Of a stretch of 64,000 bases of DNA, positions 47,672-56,901 are shown piece by piece (the first letter of the stretch is position 1; every line of letters starts with the position of its first letter). The DNA is from Candidatus Protochlamydia sp. Lineage in GTDB: Bacteria; Chlamydiota; Chlamydiia; Chlamydiales; Parachlamydiaceae. The DNA is taken from positions 1-64,000 of the forward strand of contig JACDAQ010000048.1 of the NCBI GenBank assembly GCA_013695355.1, given 5' to 3'. Under the pieces are notes generated by a model. The model was given only the letters and a program-made list of their open reading frames with translations, was not told the DNA's origin and did no database searches. A program made the translations under genes and the position numbers.

Positions 47672-47898
47672 AGGATATTAATTTTCTCATATCAGGGGAT
47701 AAACTTGGAAATATTTGTTTTTGGGACCTTGCTCAAGGCAAAAAAGTGAGAACGATTAAGCTAAATGAGGAAATCGAAATAGCACAAATGAGCTTTAATC
47801 AAAAAACCAGCCAAATTTATGTGACTCAAATAGATACTTCAAAAAATTCTTCCAGGCAAAGCATCACCTCACGGATTGATTTTAATAGTTTTGTCTAG
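47672..47898 (+). pseudogene. Last propeller blade(s) of the F-box/WD40-like gene, out of frame
   Basis: In the frame after the TTTTTTAG stop, translation runs LEDINFLISGDKLGNICFWD, LAQGKKVRTIKLNEE and on to RIDFNSFV-stop. FLISGD...GNICFWDL..GK is the clearest WD40 blade of the whole gene. One extra T in the T6 run at 47664-47669 would join the frames. 47899-48209 downstream holds nothing I recognise. Confidence 0.6.
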
Positions 47899-48218
47899 GG
47901 TGCTTAATTGGAGGAGTTCTTTGTAAATTTATGATTGGTTTTTTGATTATTTTCATAAATACTCTTTCATTCATATATAATTTTACTAAAGCAACAATAA
48001 ATTAATTTTTTTCATGTGCTTTAGCCTTGATTTTTTGGTTTTTTGGAATTTTTTTTAATCTGCTGTTTCTTCTGCTCGCCCCCTATAATCCTGGCTTGAC
48101 ACGAATGGCATTGATAGCTTAATTAGAACATCCTTGGTTACCAAGTTATTGGGACAAAATTCTCCTGGTCTCCATTTTTTTATTTTTGTTAGATGTCTGA
48201 TACTAAAAATTGTTATTT

Positions 48219-48956
48219 ATGAAAAATCAACAAAATAAAAAAAAATTAAATGAGGTAAGATCAGAAATTCTTTCCGTTTGGGATAAATGGTTTGAAATTC
48301 CACTGATTATTTTAGGCTTCTGTTGGCTAATTCTCGTTATTATAGAGCTAAATATTGGTTTAAATCCATTATTAGAAAATTTAAGTTTTACCATTTGGAT
48401 GATTTTCATCTTAGATTTCATTGTTCGTTTTTCACTTGCACCCTTTAAAATCCTTTATCTAAAAACTAACTGGGTTACTGTGATTGCTCTTATAGTGCCT
48501 GCTTTTAGAATATTAAGAGGGTTTTCACTAATAAAGGCTACAAAAGGTATTTATTTAGTTAGAATTGCAACTTCGATTCGTCGAGGAATGCAGATTTTAG
48601 GCTCAGTCTTTGGACGGCATGGATTTGGTTATATTATTGGTCTAACCTTTATTGTCATTTTATTAGGTGCCGCCGGTATTAAAGCTTTTGAAAATAAGTT
48701 TGAGTATTATAGTGATGCATTATGGTGGACGGCCATGATGATTACAACAATGGGAACTGACTTTTGGCCCCGAACGGGTGAAGGACGAATTCTATCTTTA
48801 GGACTTGCAATTTATGCTTTTGCTATTTTTGGCTACATCACAGCAAACGTAGCCAGTTTTCTAATTGAAAAGGATAAAAAAGATACAGATGAGTATCAAA
48901 AACTATTAGAGGAATTAAAAGAAATTAAAACCGAGATTCAATCCTTAAAAAAATAA
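48219..48956 (+). CDS. Voltage-gated-like ion channel
   Basis: 245 residues from the ATG (a TTG lies 9 bases upstream). Membrane segments at about 27-47 and 60-80 are followed by a basic S4-like helix (FRILRGFSLIKATKGIYLVR, IATSIRRGMQ), then S5 (GFGYIIGLTFIVILLGAAG), a pore loop and S6 (ILSLGLAIYAFAIFGYITA). The pore reads ITTMGTDFWP instead of TTVGYGD, so it is not a standard potassium filter; similar TxGS/TDYWP filters occur in a bacterial ion-transporter subfamily. A short coiled coil (QKLLEELKEIKTEIQSLKK) ends the chain, probably aiding tetramerisation. Confidence 0.75.
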   Translation: MKNQQNKKKLNEVRSEILSVWDKWFEIPLIILGFCWLILVIIELNIGLNPLLENLSFTIWMIFILDFIVRFSLAPFKILYLKTNWVTVIALIVPAFRILRGFSLIKATKGIYLVRIATSIRRGMQILGSVFGRHGFGYIIGLTFIVILLGAAGIKAFENKFEYYSDALWWTAMMITTMGTDFWPRTGEGRILSLGLAIYAFAIFGYITANVASFLIEKDKKDTDEYQKLLEELKEIKTEIQSLKK

Positions 48957-49040
48957 GATTATAAATATTTATTTATCCCATTTGTGGAAGTTTGTATTTG
49001 ATAACAGAAAAAAAGCTGTTTTCATGGAGACTATGGAGGA

Positions 49041-49283
49041 ATGTCAATGCCTTATTTACTTGTAGTACATATGACGCCGTATTTCACGACATACCATCAA
49101 AATTTAAATGAGCTTGGAAGAACTCTTTCTTTGAATATTGGATCTCTTATGAAAATGACAAGAGATGAGCCATTTGGAGCAAGCTATGCTATTTATGATA
49201 CAGTCACGCACTTTGCATTGAATTTAATCAGAACTTCTCTTTATTTTTTCTACAATAAAATCAATAAAACACCTGGTTTTTGA
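49041..49283 (+). other. Short open frame, doubtful fragment
   Basis: 80 codons beginning MSMPYLLVVHMTPYFTTYHQ, preceded by ATGGAGGA, a good ribosome site. The last 20 codons overlap the LysR remnant on the other strand, so at most the first 60 are native. It may be the start of a gene truncated by the arrival of the LysR/MFS segment. The family is not recognised. Confidence 0.3.
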
Positions 49284-49895
49284 AGGAATATAACGTCGTT
49301 GTGGATAGGCTACATAAATAGGAATTTCTGAATTACTGTAAGCACTCAACAATTCTTGTAATGTGCCTCGCTCAAGATGCTCTTTAACAACGTAATGGTG
49401 AAGTTTTACGATACCTAACCCATCCAATGCAAAATTCAACATCGTTTGAGTATCATTTACACGTATATATGGTTTAATGGTGATGACCTCCTTGTCGCGG
49501 AATAATAGTTCATTATCGGGCTTTCGCATACTATGAGTGATATACCGATGATTTTTTAAATCAACTGGTTTTTTAGGTGTGCCGAATAGTTTTAAATAAT
49601 TAGGGGATGCACAGAACGAATAGGACGTTGTTGCTATTCTCTTTTGGATGGCATCCCCTGTTGCTGAAATACTCATACCAATCAAAACATCAATTGCCTC
49701 TACGTTTAAATCGGGAACGCGCTCGGCAAGCTCAAGGTTCAGCTCTATATTTGGATACTTCGACAGAAATTCACTCATATGCGGTAAGATATAAGAGGTT
49801 GCAAAATGTCGCCCACTAACAATTTTAAAAATTCCATAAGGGGCAGCTTTGACTTGTGAAATCCCATTCTTGCAGCTCGGATATCCTATCGTCAA
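49224..49895 (-). pseudogene. LysR-type regulator, substrate-binding domain only
   Basis: 223 codons matching the effector domain of LysR regulators: GIFKIVSGRHFATSYILPHM, YPNIELNLELAERVPDL, DVLIGMSISATGDAI, LNFALDGLGIVKLHHYVV, IPIYVAYPQRRYIPSKTRCF. The N-terminal winged helix-turn-helix is missing; upstream sequence changes directly into a transporter fragment in the opposite orientation. Without the DNA-binding part it cannot act as a regulator. The pairing with an MFS exporter suggests transfer from a proteobacterium. Confidence 0.75.
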
Positions 49896-49917
49896 AGTAA
49901 TCGCTTTTTTCTCATCA

Positions 49918-50307
49918 GCATATTATCCACTGTGGCGCAGCATGTGTATTTGTTGGGGCTGTCATACTCACTTTAACCGTTATGATGGGAATTTTTAAAT
50001 TAAAAGCGCTAGACATTTCAATAGTTATTGCCGCACTTTTATAATCTTTTTCGGAGTCGGCTTGATTATTCCAAATAGTTTAAGTCATGCCTTAAAGCCA
50101 TATCAAATGGCAGTCGGGACAGCAGGATCAATTTTCGGAGGGTGTTACTATTGTTTGATTGCCGGGTTCACCTGGGTCATGAGTACGCTTCATAATGGAA
50201 CTGCCCTTCCCTTGCCACTCTATATTGCATTGTTGGGATTGGTTTTGGCATGTGGCAGTCAACTGATTCGCTTACCTCAGTGTATAACACAAAAAAATGA
50301 AAGTTAA
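49918..50307 (+). pseudogene. Bcr/CflA-type MFS drug transporter, C-terminal third
   Basis: The intact part (50062-50307) reads IIPNSLSHALKPYQMAVGTA, GSIFGGCYYCLIAGFTWVMS and a last helix, typical of helices 10-12 of Bcr/CflA exporters. About 140 bases earlier another frame reads HCGAACVFVGAVILTLTVMM, helix 8-9, joined by a frameshift near 50040. The first eight helices are absent. Divergent from the LysR remnant, so this was probably a regulator/exporter pair that recombined and decayed. Confidence 0.7.
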
Positions 50308-50310
50308 CGA

Positions 50311-50344
50311 GACCTGCTGCGGATTTGCAGCAGGTGTTTTTGTG
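50311..50344 (+). terminator. Rho-independent terminator
   Basis: ACCTGCTGC GGATT TGCAGCAGGT followed by GTTTTTGTGTTTTTT, just after the MFS fragment stop. It has survived although the gene upstream is broken. Confidence 0.85.
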
Positions 50345-50345
50345 T

Positions 50346-51062
50346 TTTTTCAGAGCTTGCGATCAGCAAAGATTTCCAATGCTTGAGCCATGAATTCGGC
50401 TAATTGCAAATGAAAAGGATCTAACTGGTACTCGCGGTTAAGCTGAGCCAGCGCTTTATATACCAGTTTTGTAGCGTTATGATTTTCTTCCGTTATGCGT
50501 AGTGTTTTTTTATGATTCGCTGCACTTTGTCTGAAGCTGGGTCGTTTTCACTTTCGATGCAGTCAACGAGTTCTTTAAAGATGGCATGGGCTGTTTGGAT
50601 TAAATTTTCGTAATATGACTGTTCTCTTTTTCCACCGTTGGGGTTTTTTATACTGGCTAGCACAAGCGCTTCGGCAACAAAATAGGATTCTTCCTCTTTT
50701 GCTCTCTTAATTATGCCTAAAGTAAATCCATCGAACATTTCTTGATCTTTCATTTTTTTATTTCCTTGCAAATGGTTGATTGTCCTATCGATAGTCTTTA
50801 ACAAGCCCTAATTTCTCCCATTCATGTGTAATGGACTTTCTATGAGAATGAAGGGCTGTAAGCTGATCAAAATCGCTTTGCCCTAGCACCTTTTGGATTT
50901 GCTTTAAAGTAAAGCCAAGTTCTTTAAAAAACAAAATCTGCTGGAGTTGAAGCTCTTTTTCTCCGTAATACCTGTAACCCGTTGGATCGTGATATGCCGG
51001 TTTAAAATCCCTAACTCTTCATAGAAATGGAGTGTCCGATTTTTAACGGCTTCCATGAATTC
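50346..51062 (-). pseudogene. MerR-family regulator with TipAS-like domain, frameshifted
   Basis: Read on the minus strand: LHFYEELGIL, then after a shift AYHDPTGYRYYGEKELQLQQ and FKELGFTLKQIQKVLGQSDF, the MerR winged helix. A further frame (50493-50804, 103 codons, MLKTIDRTINHLQGNKKMKD ... RIIKKHYA) is the TipAS-type helical antibiotic-sensing domain, continuing after another shift as LVYKALAQLNREYQLDPFHL to a stop at about 50353. At least two frameshifts plus a lost N-terminus. Multidrug-response function is implied for the ancestor only. Confidence 0.65.
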
Positions 51063-51697
51063 AAAAAGATTTACATGGTACCCTCTACTACAAGTACATG
51101 CTCGATGACACCTGGTTTATGCGAGGATGAAATGTGCTCACACCATGGTAAAAGTTCTATTTAAAATTTCGCATTTGTTTTCTCATCATAGGAAAAAAGC
51201 GGAAACACTTTGATTTTATTGTCGCTTGGGTGAATGGTTTTTGTTTGGCCTATACTATAGACTCGTTGTTCATCTGCAACATTAAAGGAGTCTTATGATG
51301 CGTCTTAAAACTTTCGGAGTTTGTTTTGTATAGTGAATTCCCTCATACCGTTCATGGTGGAAGCCAAGATCATTTAATCAGTTACTCAACAACATCGCGC
51401 CTTTGAGTGATAAGGGCACATGACTGCTAGTCGATCATGATTATACGACGTTTGAAGGTAAGCAGGCTCTAGGGCATGCTGAGTGGTTTTTTGACAAGGC
51501 TCATGAAAAAATGAGAATTGGAATAACTCTGTAGGAATTTTTCAAAATAAAGTATAACCTCAATAATTGACCTGATCGTTAAGAAATAGAACATGTGCTC
51601 TGTCAATTGAAAAGGGCAAATGGGTATAGGTTGAATAATTTGTCTCAAATCAGTAAACTCATTCCACAAGACTTTTTGCATCAGCCGCTTTGTCAGG
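51063..51697. other. Decayed accessory DNA upstream of lon
   Basis: No intact gene. 51340-51520 (+) has interrupted coding-like phrases (SEFPHTVHGGSQDHLISYST, GHAEWFFDKAHEKM). 51470-51700 (-) has an open stretch with LTKRLMQKVLWNEFTDLRQI, perhaps from a transposase. None is assignable by eye. Base composition here is less AT-rich than in neighbouring gaps, suggesting foreign origin. Confidence 0.35.
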
Positions 51698-51724
51698 TTG
51701 TTGTTTAAGTTTGCTATTCTTAAA

Positions 51725-51744
51725 GAGCTGCCTTTGGGCAGCTC
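51725..51744 (+). promoter_or_regulatory. Perfect hairpin in lon leader
   Basis: GAGCTGCC TTT GGGCAGCTC, an eight-base-pair perfect stem ending 34 bases before the lon ATG. No T run follows, so it is not an ordinary terminator; it could stabilise the message or be a regulator-binding palindrome. Confidence 0.45.
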
Positions 51745-51778
51745 CGTAAAAGGCTTACCATATTCACTAGGATGCTCC

Positions 51779-54283
51779 ATGCTGGACCAAGAACAGGAAG
51801 ATAACTCTTTAGAAATCGAATTTGAAAACGCCATGATTAATTCAATTGAAGACAGCCTTCCCAATAAAAAAAATTCCGATCCGGATGAACTCAATATTTT
51901 TCCCCTTATTCGAAGACCCTTTTTTCCTGGAATGGCTGCCCCGCTTGTCATCGAACCAGGCCCTTTTTATGAAGTGCTTAAAATAATCGCCAAATCTGAA
52001 AACAAATGTTTGGGACTGGTCATGGCCCGTTCGGAACAAGCAGACATCTATAAAGTAAAATTTCCTGATCTTTTTGAGATCGGGGTACTGGCACGCGTGC
52101 TGCGGATTATCCCTATGGAGCAGGGTGGGGCGCAGGTTATCCTCAATATGGAACGAAGAATGAAGATTGAGCGCCCTGTCGAGGGTGCTAAAACATTAAA
52201 GGCCCATGTTTCCTATTATGAAGATGATCCCGTATTAACGACTGAATTGAAAGCCTACGCGATCAGCATTATTTCAACGATTAAAGATTTATTGAAGCTA
52301 AATCCCCTTTTCAAAGAAGAACTGCAGATTTTTTTAGGCCATTCTGATTTTACAGAACCTGGAAAATTGGCCGATTTTGCTGTAGCTCTTACTACAGCTT
52401 CCCGAGAAGAACTGCAGGATGTTTTAGAAACGATTGATTTGCAGCTCAGGATTGATAAGGCATTAGTCCTTTTAAAAAAAGAGCTCGACATCAGCATCCT
52501 GCAAAACAATATTAATCAAAAAATTGAAGCAACCATCAATAAAAGTCAGAAAGACTTTTTCTTACGGGAACAATTAAAAACTATTAAAAAAGAACTTGGC
52601 ATAGAAAGAGATGATAAATCGCTGGACCGTGAAAAATTTGAAGCCCGCTTGAAGGAACGGACTGTACCCCCTGACGTAATGAAAGTGATCAAGGATGAAC
52701 TTGAGAAAATCAGCGTTTTAGAGATGCAGTCTGCTGAGTACAATGTTTCGAGAGGCTATCTTGACTGGCTGACGACGATGCCATGGGGAATTTACAGCCA
52801 GGAAATTCATAATCTCGAAACAGCGGAAAAAATTTTAGCCGAAGACCATTATGGGCTTGAAGATATCAAAGAACGCATCCTTGAATTTCTTGGCGTAGGG
52901 AAGCTTGCAAAAGGTGTAAGAGGAAGTATTATTTGCCTGGTCGGCCCCCCAGGTGTAGGAAAGACCAGCATTGGAAAAAGCATTGCACGCGCTTCAAACC
53001 GTAAATTTTACCGTTTTTCGGTCGGAGGCATGCGTGACGAGGCTGAAATTAAAGGGCATCGACGGACCTACATTGGTGCCATGCCTGGAAAAATGATTCA
53101 GGCGCTAAAATACTGCCAAACAATGAACCCAGTCATCATGCTGGATGAAGTGGATAAAATGGGTAAGAGCTTTCACGGTGATCCAGGATCGGCTTTGCTT
53201 GAAGTGCTTGACCCGGAACAGAATGCTGAATTTCTGGACCACTACCTCGATGTCCGTTGTAATTTGTCAGAAGTTTTATTCATCGTGACTGCAAATATTC
53301 TAGATACCATTCCAGAGCCACTAAAAGATAGAATGGATATTCTAAGACTTTCCGGCTATATCATGCAGGAAAAAATTGAGATCGCCAAAAAATACCTGAT
53401 CCCGCGCAACCGCAAAGAAATGGGATTGAAATCAGCGCAGGTTTCATTTACACAGGAATCACTCCGCACAATGATCAATGGCTATGCCCGCGAAGCAGGC
53501 GTGCGTAATCTTGAAAACTTGATTAAAAAGGTGCTGAGAAAGCTTGCCGTCAAAATTGTTAGGGAGCAGGAAAATTTAGAAAAAGAGCAGGCCCTTAAGA
53601 AAAAGAAAAAAGCCCCCGTTTTAATTCCAATTGTCAGACATTCTATTACTCCGACCAACCTGAAAGACTACCTAGGGAAGCCAGTCTTCTCAAGCGACCG
53701 GTTTTATGAAAGGACGCCTGTCGGGGTCTGCATGGGCCTTGCCTGGACAGCTCTTGGAGGAGCTACACTATACATTGAGTGCATCAAGTCGCAAGGTGAA
53801 AAAACAGCCATGAAGCTGACCGGACAGGCGGGAGATGTGATGAAGGAATCAGCAGAAATTGCCTGGAGTTATCTGCACGGACTGATACACAAATATGCTC
53901 CTGGCTATACCTTTTTCGAAAAATCACAGGTCCATATACACATTCCGGAAGGGGCGACCCCCAAAGATGGTCCTTCAGCGGGAATTACAATGGTCACTTC
54001 TCTTCTTTCCCTGTTGCTTGATACCCCTGTCCTGGATAATTTGGGAATGACTGGCGAGCTGACTTTGACGGGACGGGTCTTACCCATTGGAGGGGTCAAA
54101 GAGAAAGTCGTAGCTGCCCGCCGTTCGGGCTTAAAGACGCTTATTTTCCCTAAGGATAATCGGCGGGACTATGAGGAATTGCCCGATTATGTTCGTAAAG
54201 GGCTTGTGATTCATTTTGTAGAACACTACGACGAAGTTTTTGATTTTGCATTTCCAACCAAGCAACAGATGAAAATTTTATGA
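51779..54283 (+). CDS. lon: ATP-dependent protease Lon
   Basis: 834 residues from the ATG after AGGATGCTCC (27 codons shorter than the longest frame). Domains in order: N-terminal substrate-binding domain (IFPLIRRPFFPGMAAPLVI), coiled-coil, AAA+ with LVGPPGVGKTSIGKSIA and VIMLDEVDKMG, sensor R in GVRNLENLIKK, and the serine-lysine protease domain with GATPKDGPSAGITM (catalytic Ser) and GGVKEKVVAA (catalytic Lys). It degrades misfolded and regulatory proteins in the cytosol. The first gene of an overlapping five-gene operon. Confidence 0.96.
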   Translation: MLDQEQEDNSLEIEFENAMINSIEDSLPNKKNSDPDELNIFPLIRRPFFPGMAAPLVIEPGPFYEVLKIIAKSENKCLGLVMARSEQADIYKVKFPDLFEIGVLARVLRIIPMEQGGAQVILNMERRMKIERPVEGAKTLKAHVSYYEDDPVLTTELKAYAISIISTIKDLLKLNPLFKEELQIFLGHSDFTEPGKLADFAVALTTASREELQDVLETIDLQLRIDKALVLLKKELDISILQNNINQKIEATINKSQKDFFLREQLKTIKKELGIERDDKSLDREKFEARLKERTVPPDVMKVIKDELEKISVLEMQSAEYNVSRGYLDWLTTMPWGIYSQEIHNLETAEKILAEDHYGLEDIKERILEFLGVGKLAKGVRGSIICLVGPPGVGKTSIGKSIARASNRKFYRFSVGGMRDEAEIKGHRRTYIGAMPGKMIQALKYCQTMNPVIMLDEVDKMGKSFHGDPGSALLEVLDPEQNAEFLDHYLDVRCNLSEVLFIVTANILDTIPEPLKDRMDILRLSGYIMQEKIEIAKKYLIPRNRKEMGLKSAQVSFTQESLRTMINGYAREAGVRNLENLIKKVLRKLAVKIVREQENLEKEQALKKKKKAPVLIPIVRHSITPTNLKDYLGKPVFSSDRFYERTPVGVCMGLAWTALGGATLYIECIKSQGEKTAMKLTGQAGDVMKESAEIAWSYLHGLIHKYAPGYTFFEKSQVHIHIPEGATPKDGPSAGITMVTSLLSLLLDTPVLDNLGMTGELTLTGRVLPIGGVKEKVVAARRSGLKTLIFPKDNRRDYEELPDYVRKGLVIHFVEHYDEVFDFAFPTKQQMKIL

Positions 54284-54792
54284 AACATCTTTCATGGGAA
54301 GAGGTATGCAAAACCAAACGAATTGACCCCGTGCAGCTTGAAGCACGGGTCTCCCAATTACGGCAAGAAGGAAAGACGATTGCAACATTGAACGGCTCTT
54401 TTGATCTGCTGCATGCAGGCCATTTGCATATAATCCATGAAGCCTCCCGCCAAGCTGATACGTTAATCGTCGCCCTTAATAGCGATGCTTCAATTAAAAA
54501 ATACAAAAGCCCCGACCGTCCTCTTATTCCATTAGAATATCGTTTGCAAATGATGGCTGCTTTAGAATTTGTCGATTTTGTGACCTGGTTTGAAGAGACA
54601 GACCCCCGCTGCCTTCTTTCTCTTATAAAGCCTGATGTTCATAACAATGGATCAGAATATGGGGCCGATTGCATTGAAGCTGAAACCGTCCGTAATTATG
54701 GAGGGAGAATGCATATTATCAATCTCCTCCCTGGTCTATCCACTTCTTCCATCATCAAAAAAATACAAGGAACTATTTCATGCGGGTCATAG
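54280..54792 (+). CDS. rfaE2: Heptose-1-phosphate adenylyltransferase-like (RfaE2/HldE C-domain)
   Basis: 170 residues, a cytidylyltransferase-fold enzyme. NGSFDLLHAGHLHIIHEAS holds the HxGH motif, followed by VALNSDASIKKYK and LEYRLQMMAALEFVDFV. This matches the adenylyltransferase half of HldE, which makes ADP-heptose for the LPS core; stand-alone forms are called RfaE2/HldC. GlmU- or TagD-type specificities are less likely given the DPRCLLSLIKPDVHNNGSEY segment. The ATG overlaps the lon stop by four bases. Confidence 0.8.
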   Translation: MKHLSWEEVCKTKRIDPVQLEARVSQLRQEGKTIATLNGSFDLLHAGHLHIIHEASRQADTLIVALNSDASIKKYKSPDRPLIPLEYRLQMMAALEFVDFVTWFEETDPRCLLSLIKPDVHNNGSEYGADCIEAETVRNYGGRMHIINLLPGLSTSSIIKKIQGTISCGS

Positions 54793-55979
54793 GCACGCTG
54801 AACGATGAAAAAAAGGGGTTCATATTCTCCTCATTTCTCCAGCAAAAAAAAATTGCTCACCAAATTGAAATAGAGCCTGTTACTGATTGGGGGAGCTCAG
54901 ATTATGGAACAAGCCGCTGTAAAATATGGATTCTGGAGGAAGAGCAAGTGGACGAAGCTGTTAAGTGGCTTAATTTCTACCAGTTAAATCCTTTCGATCC
55001 TCTTTTTAATCTTGAAAAGCCCCTTTCACCTTATTCAGCCGTGCCTCCCCCAGCCTCACCAGTCAGTAACCGGCCCCTCCCTTCTTTATCGTCACCCCGT
55101 GCAAAAACTATAAATTGGGAGAACCAGCCGTTAGGGTGGCTGACCCGTTTTTTGATTGGTATTTGCTGCCTTCTTTTGCTTTTTAAAGAAATCGTCCCCC
55201 TTCCATTCAACGTCCCCCAGGAAGCTTCAGGCTTATCTCTTTTTGCCTCGCCTGTAGATAACAAACTCCTTTATGATTACCCCCAGTTTTTTGAACTGTT
55301 AAACCGGTTTATACAAGTGTATGGTTTTGAAGCAATCAATGACCCTGCAAAACTGCCTTACGAAGGAAATAGGCTCCTTAAAGAAATTGAAAGCACTTCT
55401 GTCTGGAAAGGTTTTTACTCGCTCATTACCGAAGGCGAATTCTCATTATTCATGCAAGGAAAGTTAAAAACTCCTTTATTTGAAAAAATCAGGCAGGGAG
55501 AAGTTTGGAGACTTTTTACTCCAGTATTGGTTCACGGGGATTTATTTCATCTTTTTTTTAATATGATCTGGCTGCTTGTTCTAGGCAAGCAAATGGAACA
55601 GCGTCTAAGACCTGGACGTTATTTTCTTTTCATCCTTGTCGTCGGGATACTGTCCAATACAGCCCAATATTTAATGAGCGGGCCCAACTTTGTAGGGTTT
55701 TCAGGAATTTTATGCGGCATGCTCGCTTTTATTTGGGTCAGGCAAAAAGATGCCCCTTGGGAAGGGTACCAGATCGACCGTCTGACTTTTCTTTTCATGA
55801 TGATATTCATTGGCGGAATGGGGTTATTGCAGTTGATTTCTTTTATAATGGAAGTTGCCTTTAAAATTCATTTACCCCTTAACATTGCTAACACAGCCCA
55901 TATTTCAGGCGGACTCCTAGGCTTTTTATTAGGCAAGTTAAATTATTTCAGTTGGAGGCTCCCTAAAAATGTCGGCTAG
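54780..55979 (+). CDS. Rhomboid intramembrane serine protease, GlpG-like
   Basis: 399 residues. A soluble N-terminal domain (1-70, [20 protein letters not shown]) resembles the GlpG cytoplasmic domain; a Pro/Ser-rich linker follows. The membrane core has [20 protein letters not shown] with the H257/N261 oxyanion residues, the nucleophile in GFSG (Ser308) and the partner in TAHISGG (His374). All catalytic residues are present. A 110-residue periplasmic insertion between the first and second helices (about 140-240) is long for the family. Overlaps both neighbours by 11-13 bases. Confidence 0.88.
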   Translation: MRVIGTLNDEKKGFIFSSFLQQKKIAHQIEIEPVTDWGSSDYGTSRCKIWILEEEQVDEAVKWLNFYQLNPFDPLFNLEKPLSPYSAVPPPASPVSNRPLPSLSSPRAKTINWENQPLGWLTRFLIGICCLLLLFKEIVPLPFNVPQEASGLSLFASPVDNKLLYDYPQFFELLNRFIQVYGFEAINDPAKLPYEGNRLLKEIESTSVWKGFYSLITEGEFSLFMQGKLKTPLFEKIRQGEVWRLFTPVLVHGDLFHLFFNMIWLLVLGKQMEQRLRPGRYFLFILVVGILSNTAQYLMSGPNFVGFSGILCGMLAFIWVRQKDAPWEGYQIDRLTFLFMMIFIGGMGLLQLISFIMEVAFKIHLPLNIANTAHISGGLLGFLLGKLNYFSWRLPKNVG

Positions 55980-56901
55980 AGACTTAACGATACTTGGCTG
56001 TTCCAGCCAGCAGCCCACTCGTTATCGAAATCATGGTGCCTATTTGCTAAGATGGAATAATGAGGGCTTTCTTTTTGATCCAGGTGAAGGCACCCAGCGG
56101 CAATTCATTTTTGCAAATATTGCCCCTACTGTGGTTTCACGCATTTTAATTTCCCATTTTCATGGCGACCATTGTTTAGGGCTTGGGTCCATCTTAATGC
56201 GGCTTAACCTGGATAAAGTCACCCATCCAATTCATTGTTATTACCCTGCAAGCGGGAAAAAATATTTTGACCGGCTGCGCTTCTGCTCTATCTACCATGA
56301 AATGATCAATGTAGTGGAACATCCTGTTACGGAAGAAGGGATTGTCCATGATGATGGTTCTTTCCGCATCGAAGCTGTTTTTCTTGAGCATGGGGTGCAA
56401 AATATCGGTTGGCGTATATCTGAAGCTGACACAAGAAAATACGATGACACCAAACTGCGCCAACATGGCATTAGAGGGCCGCTCGTAAAAGAGCTCCAAG
56501 AAAAAGGAAGTATGGTCCTTAATGATCAAACTATTACTTTGGAAGATGTCAGCTGGATCCGTCCGGGGGACCGCTTTGCCTTTGTTCTGGATACTCTCCC
56601 CTGTCAAAATGCCATTAAGATTGCCCAAGGGGCTAACATTTTACTCTGTGAAAGCACTTATCTAGAAGAGCATAAGGATTTGGCAAGGCAGCATAACCAT
56701 ATGACAGCCAAACAGGCTGCAGCCATCGCCAAAGAAGCCGGCGCTAAGCAGCTAATCCTTACTCATTTTTCAGCACGTTATCAAAACGTGAAAATTTTCG
56801 AAAAGGAAGCCCGCACCATTTTCCCTAATTCCTTTGCTGCTGACGATCTCATTACTTTTCCCTTCCCTAAAGTTACTGTCAAGCCGAACAACTTTATTTA
56901 A
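55969..56901 (+). CDS. rnz: Ribonuclease Z
   Basis: 310 residues, the short bacterial form. It cuts pre-tRNA 3' trailers. Metallo-beta-lactamase fold: [12 protein letters not shown], the zinc motif [10 protein letters not shown] (H63, H65, D67, H68), the flexible-arm region, [13 protein letters not shown] and LTHFSARY. All zinc ligands are seen. The start overlaps the rhomboid gene by 11 bases and xerC begins at the base after the stop. Confidence 0.93.
   Translation: MSARDLTILGCSSQQPTRYRNHGAYLLRWNNEGFLFDPGEGTQRQFIFANIAPTVVSRILISHFHGDHCLGLGSILMRLNLDKVTHPIHCYYPASGKKYFDRLRFCSIYHEMINVVEHPVTEEGIVHDDGSFRIEAVFLEHGVQNIGWRISEADTRKYDDTKLRQHGIRGPLVKELQEKGSMVLNDQTITLEDVSWIRPGDRFAFVLDTLPCQNAIKIAQGANILLCESTYLEEHKDLARQHNHMTAKQAAAIAKEAGAKQLILTHFSARYQNVKIFEKEARTIFPNSFAADDLITFPFPKVTVKPNNFI

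Noticed and set aside
49607..49819. 70-codon plus-strand frame within the LysR remnant
   Set aside because: Shadow of the minus-strand LysR domain, which has clear family sequence.
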